Positions 14,676 through 22,502 of a stretch of DNA of 34,542 bases are shown here, one piece after another. The stretch is taken from positions 1-34,542 of the forward strand of contig OMJO01000022.1 in the NCBI GenBank assembly GCA_900299395.1. The letters are read 5' to 3'. The notes under the pieces are model-generated. The model was not told the DNA's origin. It made no database searches and saw nothing but the letters and a program-made list of their open reading frames with translations. Numbering within the stretch: position 1 is the stretch's first letter; every line of letters begins with the position of its first letter. Both the position numbers and the translations under genes were made by a program. This DNA is from a bacterium. GTDB taxonomy: Bacteria; Patescibacteriota; Saccharimonadia; Saccharimonadales; OMJO01.

Positions 14676-17030
14676 TCATTCAGCTTGATCGAGCTTTTCT
14701 AGTTTGTACTGCGTGGCTCGTTCGGCTGCTAGCCGGGTTAATTCAGGATTTTCATCTTGGTTGACGAATTTCATTGCTTCAGCAAGCATGGGGTGCCGTG
14801 CGGTAAGTTGTTCGTGCATCTGTTGTACTAGTTTACGATAGCCAGGATGGCCTTGAGGGGCTGTCCGTAGTTCATGAAAATGGAAAGCTTCACGGGCGTT
14901 ATACGTAACTGTCCAACGCATCTTATGGCCAAGCAAGGTCGCATAATGGGCTTCGTAGGTATAACCGGCGGCTTGTAGGTGGCTATAAAGGGCTGCTGAT
15001 AGGTCAAAGCATTGCTCAAATTGTTCACTTAGTCCCGCTTCTTCAATAAGTTCTGGCACATCAAAACCATAACGGGGACTCAGTGCTTGCCATTCCAGAT
15101 CGTCTACCATGCGATGCCGCTGTAAATCGCGGAAAATGCCATAATCGCACACGAGGTCCCACGTGTAGTGGGCCTGCTCAAGGGCACGACCAGGACGATG
15201 TCGTCGATTAAGGCGTTCACCCATATAAGTCGTAAAGACATCCATTTTTTTGTCTATAGACCACGTGTCGACCTCGGCTTGTATCTCGCGCAATGACATG
15301 GTGCTGTGCTCATAGAGCATGTGAGGTACTAGATCCAACTCGTTGGTTGGGCTAACTTTTAAAAGTTGCACGGACGCAGGATAGCTGCCGTACGAACCCT
15401 TGAGATATTTATCTGCCAAGTCGCGAACAGCGTGCCTTGTATTAGCAAAATAAGCTGTCATGGCACCACCGCGTTCTGGTTTGTCCGCCCGCTCGAGGAA
15501 CGTAGGGATAACTTTTCTGGCTTCAGCAAGGATTTCATCACCTGTTTTTCTCGCCTCGTGACTATCACTTGCCCGCAGTCTCATAATAAGGTTTTCGAGC
15601 GCTTGTCCACTAGCAAAGATGCCGACAGTTGATTTTGTTGACACTGGTAATACAGGCCGTACAGCATCACACGCCTGAGCTCGAATAGCTGCACGCCAAG
15701 CGCCATCTTGTTCTTCCTTTTTGACTGACGAGTTTCTGGCAAGATAGTCAGCGAGCTCATGCACCATGGAGGAATAGAGGTCAAAGATGTTGTCCATGTG
15801 CTGACGATACAGTCGCTTTGTGGCAACGTTTAACGTTTCTGGCGTATAGTATCTGTAATTACCATCGTTGTCTTTCTGGTCAAAATAGATATACCGGGTT
15901 GATTGTTCCAGATAGGATGCCAAACGACCCCACTCCAACTGTTTCGTCAGGAGGTTGCTGGCTCCTTCTACTACAATATGCTGCCCCGCAAGTTGTTGTA
16001 CTGAATCATCACCGTACGCCGTGATAACACGCTTTAACAAACCGGTGTCCTTGCCTTCGTGGACCGCAAATTCGTCCAATATGGTTATGCGCATATCATC
16101 ACCGCGTCTACTCAAACGAGCCATAGCGGCGGCAACGGTCATGGCGCTGAGCTTGTCAGTGAATCCGTAAACGTTACCTTCTGTATTGGTGACCGCTTCT
16201 TTAAGGAATTGTGCGCCTTCATTAGTTATTTGATATCGTCCCTGCTTGTCTTTGTATACGTAGGGGTTTGGTGTAACGGAAGTAGTTTTCTGCAAAATAG
16301 CCGCGTTTTCTGTACTTTTTCTCTCTGGTTTGGAAGGTAAAAGTGGCAGTACGGTACGCCACAGTATTTCGTGTATTGTATCAATATCAAGTAGTTGGCC
16401 GTCGCGCACACAGTCAAGGCGGCTGAAATCTTTCGGGAATAACTGACAAAGGTCATCGTATACTTCTACAGACTTTTGTAGATGATTGAGGTCTGCCTCG
16501 TGCAAGTCACGTTGTTTTTTGGTGTACGTACGTTCGGCTTTCTGATCCACCAAATTCTGTGCAATCTCGGCCGGTACGCGAAGCACAAACGATTTATCAG
16601 GACGAGGGATACGAAGCATTTCAAATTCCAGATTATCTAGCCAGATAAAGTATCCGCGTCTTTGTTCCGGACTAGCAAATTTGGTACCTTGATGCGCCAT
16701 GTTTGAGCCGGTAAATCTATTTGCTAGGACGATCTTGCCTTCGCTCAAAGCCTGCCTAATCTGGCTGGCGGCCTGGAAGCGATCGAGAGCGTAAAACAAT
16801 GATCCAGTGTACGGTCCTACTTGATCGGCCGACCCATAGTTGCCATTTAGGTACTCCTGTACAAAGTAACTTGAGGGCTGGTCGTACTGCGGAAAATCAA
16901 ACGTTGCGACGCTATAGCCTTCACGTTCAAGTCTTTCAGCAAGCTTTTTGAACTGCGTACCTTTCCCCGACCCATCTGTTCCTTCCAGAACTAGAAAAGC
17001 ACCTGTTTGGGAGAGGCTTTCATTGTTCAT
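14676..17030 (-). CDS. Fusion: thymidylate kinase + two ThyX-like thymidylate synthase domains
   Basis: A single 784-aa frame. Residues 1-230 are a thymidylate kinase: P-loop GTDGSGKGT (17-25), the DR(Y) motif as NRFTGSN (104-110), and a LID-like RTYTKKQRD region. Residues about 290-515 are a ThyX-like domain with GDDSV (340-344) and W-G-R-L-A-S-Y-L-E-Q-S-T-R-Y (367-380), in which the first two residues of the RHR motif are lost, plus the dUMP-site MRLR (483-486). Residues about 560-755 are a second ThyX-like domain that keeps R-H-R (638-640) and SPRY (651-654) but has lost the S-x-N-E-x-S core spacing, and keeps LRTAPQ (721-726). ThyX makes dTMP from dUMP using FAD and methylene-tetrahydrofolate; Tmk makes dTDP. 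ATG17030 is set by the ATGA overlap with dcd. Confidence 0.88.
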   Translation of the reverse strand: MNNESLSQTGAFLVLEGTDGSGKGTQFKKLAERLEREGYSVATFDFPQYDQPSSYFVQEYLNGNYGSADQVGPYTGSLFYALDRFQAASQIRQALSEGKIVLANRFTGSNMAHQGTKFASPEQRRGYFIWLDNLEFEMLRIPRPDKSFVLRVPAEIAQNLVDQKAERTYTKKQRDLHEADLNHLQKSVEVYDDLCQLFPKDFSRLDCVRDGQLLDIDTIHEILWRTVLPLLPSKPERKSTENAAILQKTTSVTPNPYVYKDKQGRYQITNEGAQFLKEAVTNTEGNVYGFTDKLSAMTVAAAMARLSRRGDDMRITILDEFAVHEGKDTGLLKRVITAYGDDSVQQLAGQHIVVEGASNLLTKQLEWGRLASYLEQSTRYIYFDQKDNDGNYRYYTPETLNVATKRLYRQHMDNIFDLYSSMVHELADYLARNSSVKKEEQDGAWRAAIRAQACDAVRPVLPVSTKSTVGIFASGQALENLIMRLRASDSHEARKTGDEILAEARKVIPTFLERADKPERGGAMTAYFANTRHAVRDLADKYLKGSYGSYPASVQLLKVSPTNELDLVPHMLYEHSTMSLREIQAEVDTWSIDKKMDVFTTYMGERLNRRHRPGRALEQAHYTWDLVCDYGIFRDLQRHRMVDDLEWQALSPRYGFDVPELIEEAGLSEQFEQCFDLSAALYSHLQAAGYTYEAHYATLLGHKMRWTVTYNAREAFHFHELRTAPQGHPGYRKLVQQMHEQLTARHPMLAEAMKFVNQDENPELTRLAAERATQYKLEKLDQAE

Positions 17031-17731
17031 TGCACTTTTAAACCTTTTATCTTCTCCGGCATTCGACGAGCGTCTTTGTACGCCCGTGGTAACATTTGCT
17101 CTGGCTTCCACGCTGCAATAATACTGTCGAGGCTGTCACTTGTGGCAGTTTGATACTTGCCGCTCAACTTCTTGTACTCAAGGTCAACTGGGCCCGTTTC
17201 ATAGAAGACCATTTGAGCTACCCGCTCACCCACCGGTAACACAACGCTCTCGTGTTGATTCATGTTATAGATTTCCATTGTCCATCGGTTGATATACCCG
17301 GGGTCACCCCACCCCGCGTCAAGACACACGGCAACACCATTACGGCCCCATGTGCTCCGGGCCTGCATAGTGCTGGTGCCAGGGGCCTTGATACCAATAA
17401 ATTCATGAGTATGCGCCAAAATGCGCTCTCCAGGGCGTAAAACAATGATAGGATGGTCAGCTGGAATATTAGTAAATAAGGTGCGGCCGTGTTTTTTGGC
17501 CCAGTCTTTATGCTTCTCTGCTTTTTGCGGCTCGCCAAAGTACTGTTTTACCGCCTTTTCTTCCATGGGGTTATAGAAGCCACCTTCACTTGGCCGCTCA
17601 GTTCGGTAGTACCAGTTGCCTAATGTTACATCAACACTACTACCAGCTATCTGTTTTTCATTATAAGGGTGAAAAACAATATGGCCCTTCTTGATCGCTT
17701 CTTTAATCTGAATATTACTGTATACGCCCAT
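17027..17731 (-). CDS. dcd: dCTP deaminase (Dcd/dUTPase family)
   Basis: A 234-aa trimeric-type enzyme that converts dCTP to dUTP, feeding dTMP synthesis. Signatures are QARSTWGR (123-130), LDAGWGDPGYINRW (137-150), the catalytic-position glutamate E153 in WTMEIYN, and the C-terminal KLSGKYQ (188-194). It is longer than common Dcd proteins because of an insert (about residues 45-90). A bifunctional dCTP deaminase/dUTPase is possible, which would supply dUMP directly to the ThyX domains encoded next. The stop overlaps the tmk-thyX start (ATGA), and a TTGGAG site precedes ATG17731. Confidence 0.9.
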   Translation of the reverse strand: MGVYSNIQIKEAIKKGHIVFHPYNEKQIAGSSVDVTLGNWYYRTERPSEGGFYNPMEEKAVKQYFGEPQKAEKHKDWAKKHGRTLFTNIPADHPIIVLRPGERILAHTHEFIGIKAPGTSTMQARSTWGRNGVAVCLDAGWGDPGYINRWTMEIYNMNQHESVVLPVGERVAQMVFYETGPVDLEYKKLSGKYQTATSDSLDSIIAAWKPEQMLPRAYKDARRMPEKIKGLKVQ

Positions 17732-17820
17732 ACTTACTCCAATCAGCTACTACTATTGTACGTTTTGTCAAAAGCATGACGCAAGCATCAGCAGCACATT
17801 TTACAACTCTTTATGTGCGA

Positions 17821-18564
17821 CTACGACTTGGCGATGTATGTTGCCGGCAGTAAACCCGTCTTGATGTCTGCCAGTATTTTGTGGGAGATTCCCCGTAGAT
17901 CGTCCAAACTACCGTTGTTTATCACAATAGTATCCGCGGTAATAGTGCCTCGATCTCTTTCGGTAGGGTCTTGTATATCGACCTCTTTGGACGCTGGGCG
18001 GATGATAGCCATAATCTTGCCATGTGCCTTACGAACTAGTGTGGCATCGGAAGGAAACCGGACACCACTTATAATCCCTAGTTCGACACCCGCACCAACG
18101 CAACGGCGAATAAGCTCGTCATACCATATACCTGGCCCCACTTTTAAAACTAGATAGCCTCCTAGCCACTGCAGAAAGGGTCGGTAAAATTTTTTATTCT
18201 CAGATGTGATTATTACTTGAGTGGCTTGAGGTTGCTCTTTGAGGGCGTCAAGGTATTCAAAAAGTTTTTCGTAGGCTACAGGGTCTCTTTCGATATCATT
18301 TTTTTGGACTCGTATAGAGCCAAACGTTATTTCTTTATGCAGTAGTTCCTGGGCTATTTCGGGCAAGTAGTGTAACCACTTATTGATTCCCGCTATATCG
18401 TCAGCTCGGGGTATTGACTGCAGTTTTTGATGTAGCGCATCAGCAACTTCTGCAACGAGAAATCCAGTCTCTAAATGTACTGAAGAGACATCAGAATCAA
18501 TTAGCATCGTTGCCAAGGTTGATTTACCGTGCCCAATGGGACCGGTAATACCGAGTAGGACCAT
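17821..18564 (-). CDS. P-loop kinase, deoxynucleoside monophosphate kinase-like
   Basis: A 247-aa NTPase with Walker A GPIGHGKST (8-16). The later block SGVRFPSDATLVRKAHGKIMAIIRPA followed by a D-P-T-E-R-D stretch resembles the phage T4-type dNMP kinase pattern (D-x-R-F-x-x-E-A, then R-x and H/D-x-S-E). Such enzymes phosphorylate dNMPs using ATP. The position between rplA (9-nt gap) and dcd supports a nucleotide role, so a share in dNTP supply is inferred. Dephospho-CoA kinase is a weaker alternative. The gene ends 89 nt before dcd. Confidence 0.7.
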   Translation of the reverse strand: MVLLGITGPIGHGKSTLATMLIDSDVSSVHLETGFLVAEVADALHQKLQSIPRADDIAGINKWLHYLPEIAQELLHKEITFGSIRVQKNDIERDPVAYEKLFEYLDALKEQPQATQVIITSENKKFYRPFLQWLGGYLVLKVGPGIWYDELIRRCVGAGVELGIISGVRFPSDATLVRKAHGKIMAIIRPASKEVDIQDPTERDRGTITADTIVINNGSLDDLRGISHKILADIKTGLLPATYIAKS

Positions 18565-18573
18565 GTCTCTAGT

Positions 18574-19485
18574 TTACACGTCGCTCAGCGCAACGGGAAT
18601 GGATGGCCCCATAGTCGTAGTCACAAATACTGACTGAACGTATGCGCCTTTTACGCTAGCTGGTTTAGCAGCTTTAATGCTTTCAAGAATGGCCTTTGCA
18701 TTGTCTTGCAGTTTGTCCTTGCCAAAACTAACTTTACCAATATTGACGTGAACAATACCGGTGCTATCGACACGGTACTCTACCCGACCGGCATTAGCTT
18801 CGGTGACTGCCTTGGCTACATTAGGTGTAACAGTGCCGCTCTTAGGGTTAGGCATAAGACCCTTTGGCCCCAATACACGAGCGTATTTACCCAGTTTTGG
18901 CATCATTGCTGGTGTAGCGATTAAAATATCGAAGTTTATCTCGCCTTTTTCTAACTGTTGCAGAAATTCTTCACCTGCAGCGATGTCAGCACCTGCTTGC
19001 TTTGCTTTAGCAACGTCGTCGACGTCAGCAAATACTGCTACGCGCACTTTTTTGCCAGTTCCAGCCGGCAAGGAGACGGTTTGTCGAATGTTTTGATCGG
19101 CTTGTCGTGGATCAACACCAAGGCGTACGTGCATTTCAACACTTGCATCGAATTTTACAGTACTTGTCTTTGTGGCTAACTTTAAGGCTTCTGCGATGCT
19201 GTATGTGGTACTACGGTCAACTAGCTTTGCTGACTTCTGGTAGTTTTTACCTCGACGCTCAAGACGTGATCGAGCTGCTTTTGCGGTGACCTTTACTTTT
19301 TCATCAGTCGACGTATCGGTTTCGGCCTTACGTTCTTCTTTGGCTTGTTTTTCGTCTGCTTCCTTGAGGGCCTTTTGGCTACGCTTGCCTGCCTTAGCAG
19401 GTGCGACCTTTTCTGCGGCTGTAGTCTCGACAACTTCCGCTTCGATGGGCTCAGGTGCTTTAGTGGTTTTTTTGGCTTCTGCCAT
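18574..19485 (-). CDS. rplA: Ribosomal protein uL1 with long N-terminal extension
   Basis: L1-stalk protein that helps release deacylated tRNA from the E site. The 303-aa length exceeds the usual 230 because residues 1-75 form an Ala/Lys/Glu-rich, low-complexity extension; the L1 fold begins near RSRLERRGKNYQKS. The core motif LGPKGLMPNPKSGTVT and the C-terminal FVTTTMGPSIPV are intact. GTG/TTG alternatives further upstream are rejected since ATG19485 has GGAGG at 5 nt. It follows rplK by 52 nt. In other bacteria free L1 represses this operon by binding its mRNA leader. Confidence 0.96.
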   Translation of the reverse strand: MAEAKKTTKAPEPIEAEVVETTAAEKVAPAKAGKRSQKALKEADEKQAKEERKAETDTSTDEKVKVTAKAARSRLERRGKNYQKSAKLVDRSTTYSIAEALKLATKTSTVKFDASVEMHVRLGVDPRQADQNIRQTVSLPAGTGKKVRVAVFADVDDVAKAKQAGADIAAGEEFLQQLEKGEINFDILIATPAMMPKLGKYARVLGPKGLMPNPKSGTVTPNVAKAVTEANAGRVEYRVDSTGIVHVNIGKVSFGKDKLQDNAKAILESIKAAKPASVKGAYVQSVFVTTTMGPSIPVALSDV

Positions 19486-19537
19486 ACTTCCTCCTTCGTG
19501 GTACAAACGGCTGGTTGCCTCCCACAATAGTTATTGT

Positions 19538-19972
19538 TTACGCTTCGATTTCTACACCCATGCTGCGGGCTGTGCCTGCAACCATCTTTTTAACGGCCGG
19601 GATGTCGTCGGTATTCATATCGTGAGCTTTTGCTTCGGCAATTTCTGTCAGTGCTGCATCGGATAGTTTTTTGCTCACCTTTTCACTGTTTGGCCGTCCT
19701 GAACCTTTTTGAATGCCAAGCTTGGCTCGAATCATGTCATCAGTTGGCTCGCCGACCACTCGGAAGTCCATGGTACGGTCATCGTAGATAGTAATATGTG
19801 CAGTAACTGTCTTGCCTTGCATGTCTTTGGTGGCTTCATTAAAAGGATTGATAAAGTCCATCATATTAACACCGTACTGACCAAGTGTGCTACCAACTGG
19901 TGGTGCTGCGCTAGCTTGTCCGCCACGGATTTTCATTTTTAGATTTGCTTTAACTTGTTTGGCGTCTGCCAC
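19538..19972 (-). CDS. rplK: Ribosomal protein uL11
   Basis: Part of the GTPase-associated centre, binding 23S rRNA with uL10. The 144-aa protein has the N-terminal domain with the proline-rich KMKIRGGQASAAPPVGSTLGQYGVNMMDFINPFN segment split by a linker from the RNA-binding C-terminal domain (KMVAGTARSMGVEIEA). The start codon is GTG (19972) preceded by AGGAG. A promoter lies at 20038-20066, and the leader contains a 7-bp inverted repeat that could be a control hairpin. Confidence 0.97.
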   Translation of the reverse strand: MADAKQVKANLKMKIRGGQASAAPPVGSTLGQYGVNMMDFINPFNEATKDMQGKTVTAHITIYDDRTMDFRVVGEPTDDMIRAKLGIQKGSGRPNSEKVSKKLSDAALTEIAEAKAHDMNTDDIPAVKKMVAGTARSMGVEIEA

Positions 19973-19996
19973 AGTAATTCTCCTATGATTGCATTA

Positions 19997-20019
19997 TGGT
20001 CAATGAAGCAATTTGACCA
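19997..20019 (-). promoter_or_regulatory. Inverted repeat in the rplK leader
   Basis: Perfect 7-bp arms TGGTCAA (19997-20003) and TTGACCA (20013-20019) with a 9-nt spacer, located between the predicted start (near 20031) and the rplK ribosome binding site. As RNA it forms a hairpin about 10 nt ahead of AGGAG. It could be the L1 or L11 feedback site; that is inference. Confidence 0.45.
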
Positions 20020-20037
20020 CTAGTGCGTAACCTGTTA

Positions 20038-20066
20038 ATTGTAGCAATTTCTACTCTGTTTGTCCA
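20038..20066 (-). promoter_or_regulatory. Promoter of rplK
   Basis: Minus strand TGGACA (20061-20066), 17-nt spacer, TACAAT (20038-20043). The -35 box overlaps the end of the 95-aa membrane-protein gene. Confidence 0.65.
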
Positions 20067-20338
20067 GCTTGTGTATCTGGTGGATACTCACCGAACGCAT
20101 CAATAAATATTGCGTCCTGTTCTTCTGGAGTGTGAGTTGTCATGACACCCTCCATACAGGTAGCTGCGACGACAACCGCGCCTGCCATCGCAGCAGCGCC
20201 AAGTTTAGGGGAGTCTGTCAGCACTTCCACGAGCAGGCCAACGGGTAACGCCCCCAGCATAAGACCTGTTGCGGTATTCAGTAAGCCGTCATGATGTCTT
20301 TCGTAGAAATCATGTCTTTGCTGGGTATTCAGTCGCAT
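20051..20338 (-). CDS. Small unknown membrane protein between nusG and rplK
   Basis: A 95-aa protein with two hydrophobic segments (about residues 23-41 and 46-66) separated by a short TDSPK turn, a His/Arg-rich N-terminus and an acidic C-terminus (TPEEQDAIFIDAFGEYPPD). It looks like a two-pass helical hairpin with both ends in the cytosol. I do not recognise the family. It starts 1 nt after the nusG stop, so it is translated with nusG, an unusual insertion in the otherwise conserved secE-nusG-rplK-rplA order. Confidence 0.7.
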   Translation of the reverse strand: MRLNTQQRHDFYERHHDGLLNTATGLMLGALPVGLLVEVLTDSPKLGAAAMAGAVVVAATCMEGVMTTHTPEEQDAIFIDAFGEYPPDTQAGQTE

Positions 20339-20339
20339 A

Positions 20340-20882
20340 TTACACTCGTTTTACTTGAAGGCTGTCGAGTTCCACGGGAGTTTCCCTGCCGAACATGTTG
20401 ACTAGAACCTTAAGTTTACCTTTTTGGGCATCAATTTCATTGATGCTGCCATCGAAGCCCTTGAATGGACCGTCAGTGATGTTAACAACTTCGCCGATTG
20501 TGAAGTCAATCTTATGCTTTGGCTCTGCTCGGCCCATACGCTTCATGATCTTTTCCATCTCGTCTTTTTCGATTGGTGTCGGCTCTGAGCCGCTGCCAAC
20601 GAAGCCGGTTACAGAAGGTGTGTTGCGCACAATGTACCACGCGTCTTCACTCATTTTCATCTCGACAAGGACGTAGCCTTGGAAAATGCGCTTTTCAACA
20701 ACTTTGCGCTTTCCGTTCTTAACCTCGATCATTTTCTCTTTTGGAACTAAGACCTGGAAGATCTTGTCCTTCATATCAAGACTATCGGCTCGCTGGCGAA
20801 TGCTTTCTGCCACCTTTTCTTCATAGCCACTATAGGTGTGGATAGCATACCAGTGTTTGCTAGTATCGTAACGCTTACTCAT
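20340..20882 (-). CDS. nusG: Transcription termination/antitermination protein NusG
   Basis: A 180-aa NusG: the NGN domain (HWYAIHTYSGYEEKVAESIRQR, later IFQGYVLVEMKMSEDAWYIVRNTPSVTGFVG) binds the RNA polymerase clamp, and the KOW domain (IGEVVNITDGPFKGFDGSINEID) contacts Rho or ribosomal uS10. Two ATG codons are adjacent (20885 and 20882); the second is chosen because AAGGAG lies 6 nt before it. The 7-nt gap to secE shows one operon. Confidence 0.97.
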   Translation of the reverse strand: MSKRYDTSKHWYAIHTYSGYEEKVAESIRQRADSLDMKDKIFQVLVPKEKMIEVKNGKRKVVEKRIFQGYVLVEMKMSEDAWYIVRNTPSVTGFVGSGSEPTPIEKDEMEKIMKRMGRAEPKHKIDFTIGEVVNITDGPFKGFDGSINEIDAQKGKLKVLVNMFGRETPVELDSLQVKRV

Positions 20883-20892
20883 CATGTACTCC

Positions 20893-21285
20893 TTATTTCA
20901 AAATGACACTTCTAAATAACTTATCAAGACCATAGTCAGCTAGGGCAATGAGGCTCCCAAAGCTCAAGGCAAAAATAAATACAGCAAGCGTCAACTTCCA
21001 CGTTTCACGGCGGCCTGGCCATGTTACTTGGCGCAATTCACCCCATGCTCCACGCAAAAATTTGGGCCAAAGAATGAACGCAATGCCTCGACTCACTTTT
21101 TTGACTGGTTTAGCCTTGAACGGCTTAGCAAGCGGCTTTAAGGCACTGAGGGGTTTTGCCACTTTCCCGGCCGTGCTTTTAATAACTCGTCGTTTTGGCC
21201 GTTCAGCGGTAATCTTAGTAGCCCGCTCACGAACGGTTTCAGATTTTTTGATAACGCGTTTTTTCGTTGATTTAGCTTTGGCCAC
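20893..21285 (-). CDS. secE: Preprotein translocase subunit SecE with extended N-terminus
   Basis: Single-pass SecE type of 130 aa. The conserved amphipathic region WGELRQVTWPGRRETWKLT (80-98) precedes one membrane helix (about 99-120). Residues 1-65 are a strongly basic Lys/Arg/Ala-rich extension absent from standard 60-70 aa SecE proteins. It pairs with SecY (encoded at 32431-33924) in the export channel. The start codon is GTG with an AGGAGG site 5 nt before it. Confidence 0.93.
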   Translation of the reverse strand: MAKAKSTKKRVIKKSETVRERATKITAERPKRRVIKSTAGKVAKPLSALKPLAKPFKAKPVKKVSRGIAFILWPKFLRGAWGELRQVTWPGRRETWKLTLAVFIFALSFGSLIALADYGLDKLFRSVILK

Positions 21286-21305
21286 GATTGCCTCCTAAAT
21301 TAAAA

Positions 21306-21326
21306 CACCTACCATGCAGATAGGTG
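21306..21326 (-). promoter_or_regulatory. Hairpin in the secE leader
   Basis: CACCTA (21321-21326, minus strand) pairs with TAGGTG (21306-21311), 9-nt loop, followed by TTTTAATTT and then the AGGAGG site of secE. It is either a weak terminator for the upstream histidine kinase transcript or a leader hairpin of the secE mRNA. Confidence 0.45.
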
Positions 21327-21337
21327 CTGACGTGTCA

Positions 21338-21366
21338 ATAATACTGCAATTAGTTTCAGGGGTCAA
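21338..21366 (-). promoter_or_regulatory. Promoter of secE-nusG operon
   Basis: Minus strand TTGACC (21361-21366), 17-nt spacer, TATTAT (21338-21343), just after the histidine kinase stop. The predicted start near 21331 places the CACCTA hairpin at the beginning of the mRNA. Confidence 0.7.
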
Positions 21367-21369
21367 GTG

Positions 21370-22470
21370 CTACCGCAAGTTAGGTATAAAGATACTAAAC
21401 GTAGTGCCTTGGTTCATTTCACTTTGTAAATTTATCTCGGCATGCAGCAGCCTGGCCAGTTTCATAGTGACATACAGGCCGAGTCCTGTGCCGTTGTTTT
21501 GCCTCGTACGGTAATCTTCGCTACGGAAGAATTTGTCGAAGACTTTTTCTTGATCGCTTTTACTAATACCAATGCCCGTGTCAGTTACATAAAACTCCAC
21601 ACCTCCCTTTTTGGTGGTTGCACCAAGAACAATATGACCTTTTTCAGTGTATTTTATCGCATTCGTTATGAAGTTCTGTAGTATTTCCCGTACGTATAAT
21701 CTACCGGACAGCAATACTTCCAAAGTGGGGTCAAGGTAGCTTTTTAGTTCGAGACCTTTCTTCTGTGCATCAGGCGTATAGTTAGCGACTAATTCTTGAA
21801 CCAACTCGCTGACATTGATGGACTCAATCTCAACATTGAGTTTTCCGCGCTCCGCACGCGATAAGGTGGACAAGTCATTAATTATGCCAGATAAAAACAT
21901 TATTTGGTTATATGTCTGTTTTAGTGACTCTCTGATGGTTGTGAGATCACCGTTTTTTTCTGCCAAAAAGAGTGCATTGCTGACGTTCCCCTCGGCTATG
22001 GCAATCGGTGTACGTAGCTCATGGCTCACGACACTAATAAACTCGTCTCTCTCTTCTTCGAGGGATTTTTCCCTCGTGATATCCCGTAGAAGAATAACGT
22101 ACCCGCGCATGCCTTCTTGGCCATAGCCTAGGCGGACCGGCGCAATACTGATGTAGAGATTGACCGTTTCTTTATCAGGGTATAGTAGTCGCCACTCACG
22201 TGAAGCGGTTGATGTTTTGGTGTTGGTGATAGTTTCACGGATGTCAATCGGCTGATTGTTTTTATCAATCAGGTGTAGCACTTCGTTGATAGGCGTGCCG
22301 GCCATAGATTTATTGATATCTAGAATATTAAGAGCTGCCCCGTTATATAGCACGACACTGGTCTGTTCATCTATAGCAATAACCCCGTCTCCCATGCTGT
22401 TGATAAGACTTTTCAGGCGTTCCCGTTCGACATCAGCATTGGGTGCTGGTGTGGCGTTCGTGTCAGGCAT
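21370..22470 (-). CDS. Orphan cytosolic sensor histidine kinase (PAS-HisKA-HATPase)
   Basis: A 366-aa kinase with a PAS-like domain (about residues 15-130: GDGVIAIDEQTSVVLYNGAA, then YVILLRDITREK), the H-box SVVSHELRTP with phospho-accepting H150, the N-box NFITNAIKY, the G1 box DTGIGIS and the G2 box GTGLGLYV. It has no membrane segment, so it senses a cytosolic cue, possibly a bound ligand or redox state. No response regulator lies within the window. Neighbours (secE downstream, a YgjP-like gene upstream) give no clue to the target. CATAAT lies 7 nt before ATG22470 and no ribosome binding site is seen. Confidence 0.93.
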   Translation of the reverse strand: MPDTNATPAPNADVERERLKSLINSMGDGVIAIDEQTSVVLYNGAALNILDINKSMAGTPINEVLHLIDKNNQPIDIRETITNTKTSTASREWRLLYPDKETVNLYISIAPVRLGYGQEGMRGYVILLRDITREKSLEEERDEFISVVSHELRTPIAIAEGNVSNALFLAEKNGDLTTIRESLKQTYNQIMFLSGIINDLSTLSRAERGKLNVEIESINVSELVQELVANYTPDAQKKGLELKSYLDPTLEVLLSGRLYVREILQNFITNAIKYTEKGHIVLGATTKKGGVEFYVTDTGIGISKSDQEKVFDKFFRSEDYRTRQNNGTGLGLYVTMKLARLLHAEINLQSEMNQGTTFSIFIPNLR

Positions 22471-22477
22471 AAGCTTT

Positions 22478-22483
22478 ATTATG
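22478..22483 (-). promoter_or_regulatory. -10 box of the histidine kinase gene
   Basis: CATAAT on the minus strand, 7 nt from ATG22470, with TTAAAC at 17-nt spacing as a weak -35 candidate. The geometry implies a leaderless mRNA. Confidence 0.4.
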
Positions 22484-22502
22484 ACACACCGAACATCACA
22501 GT

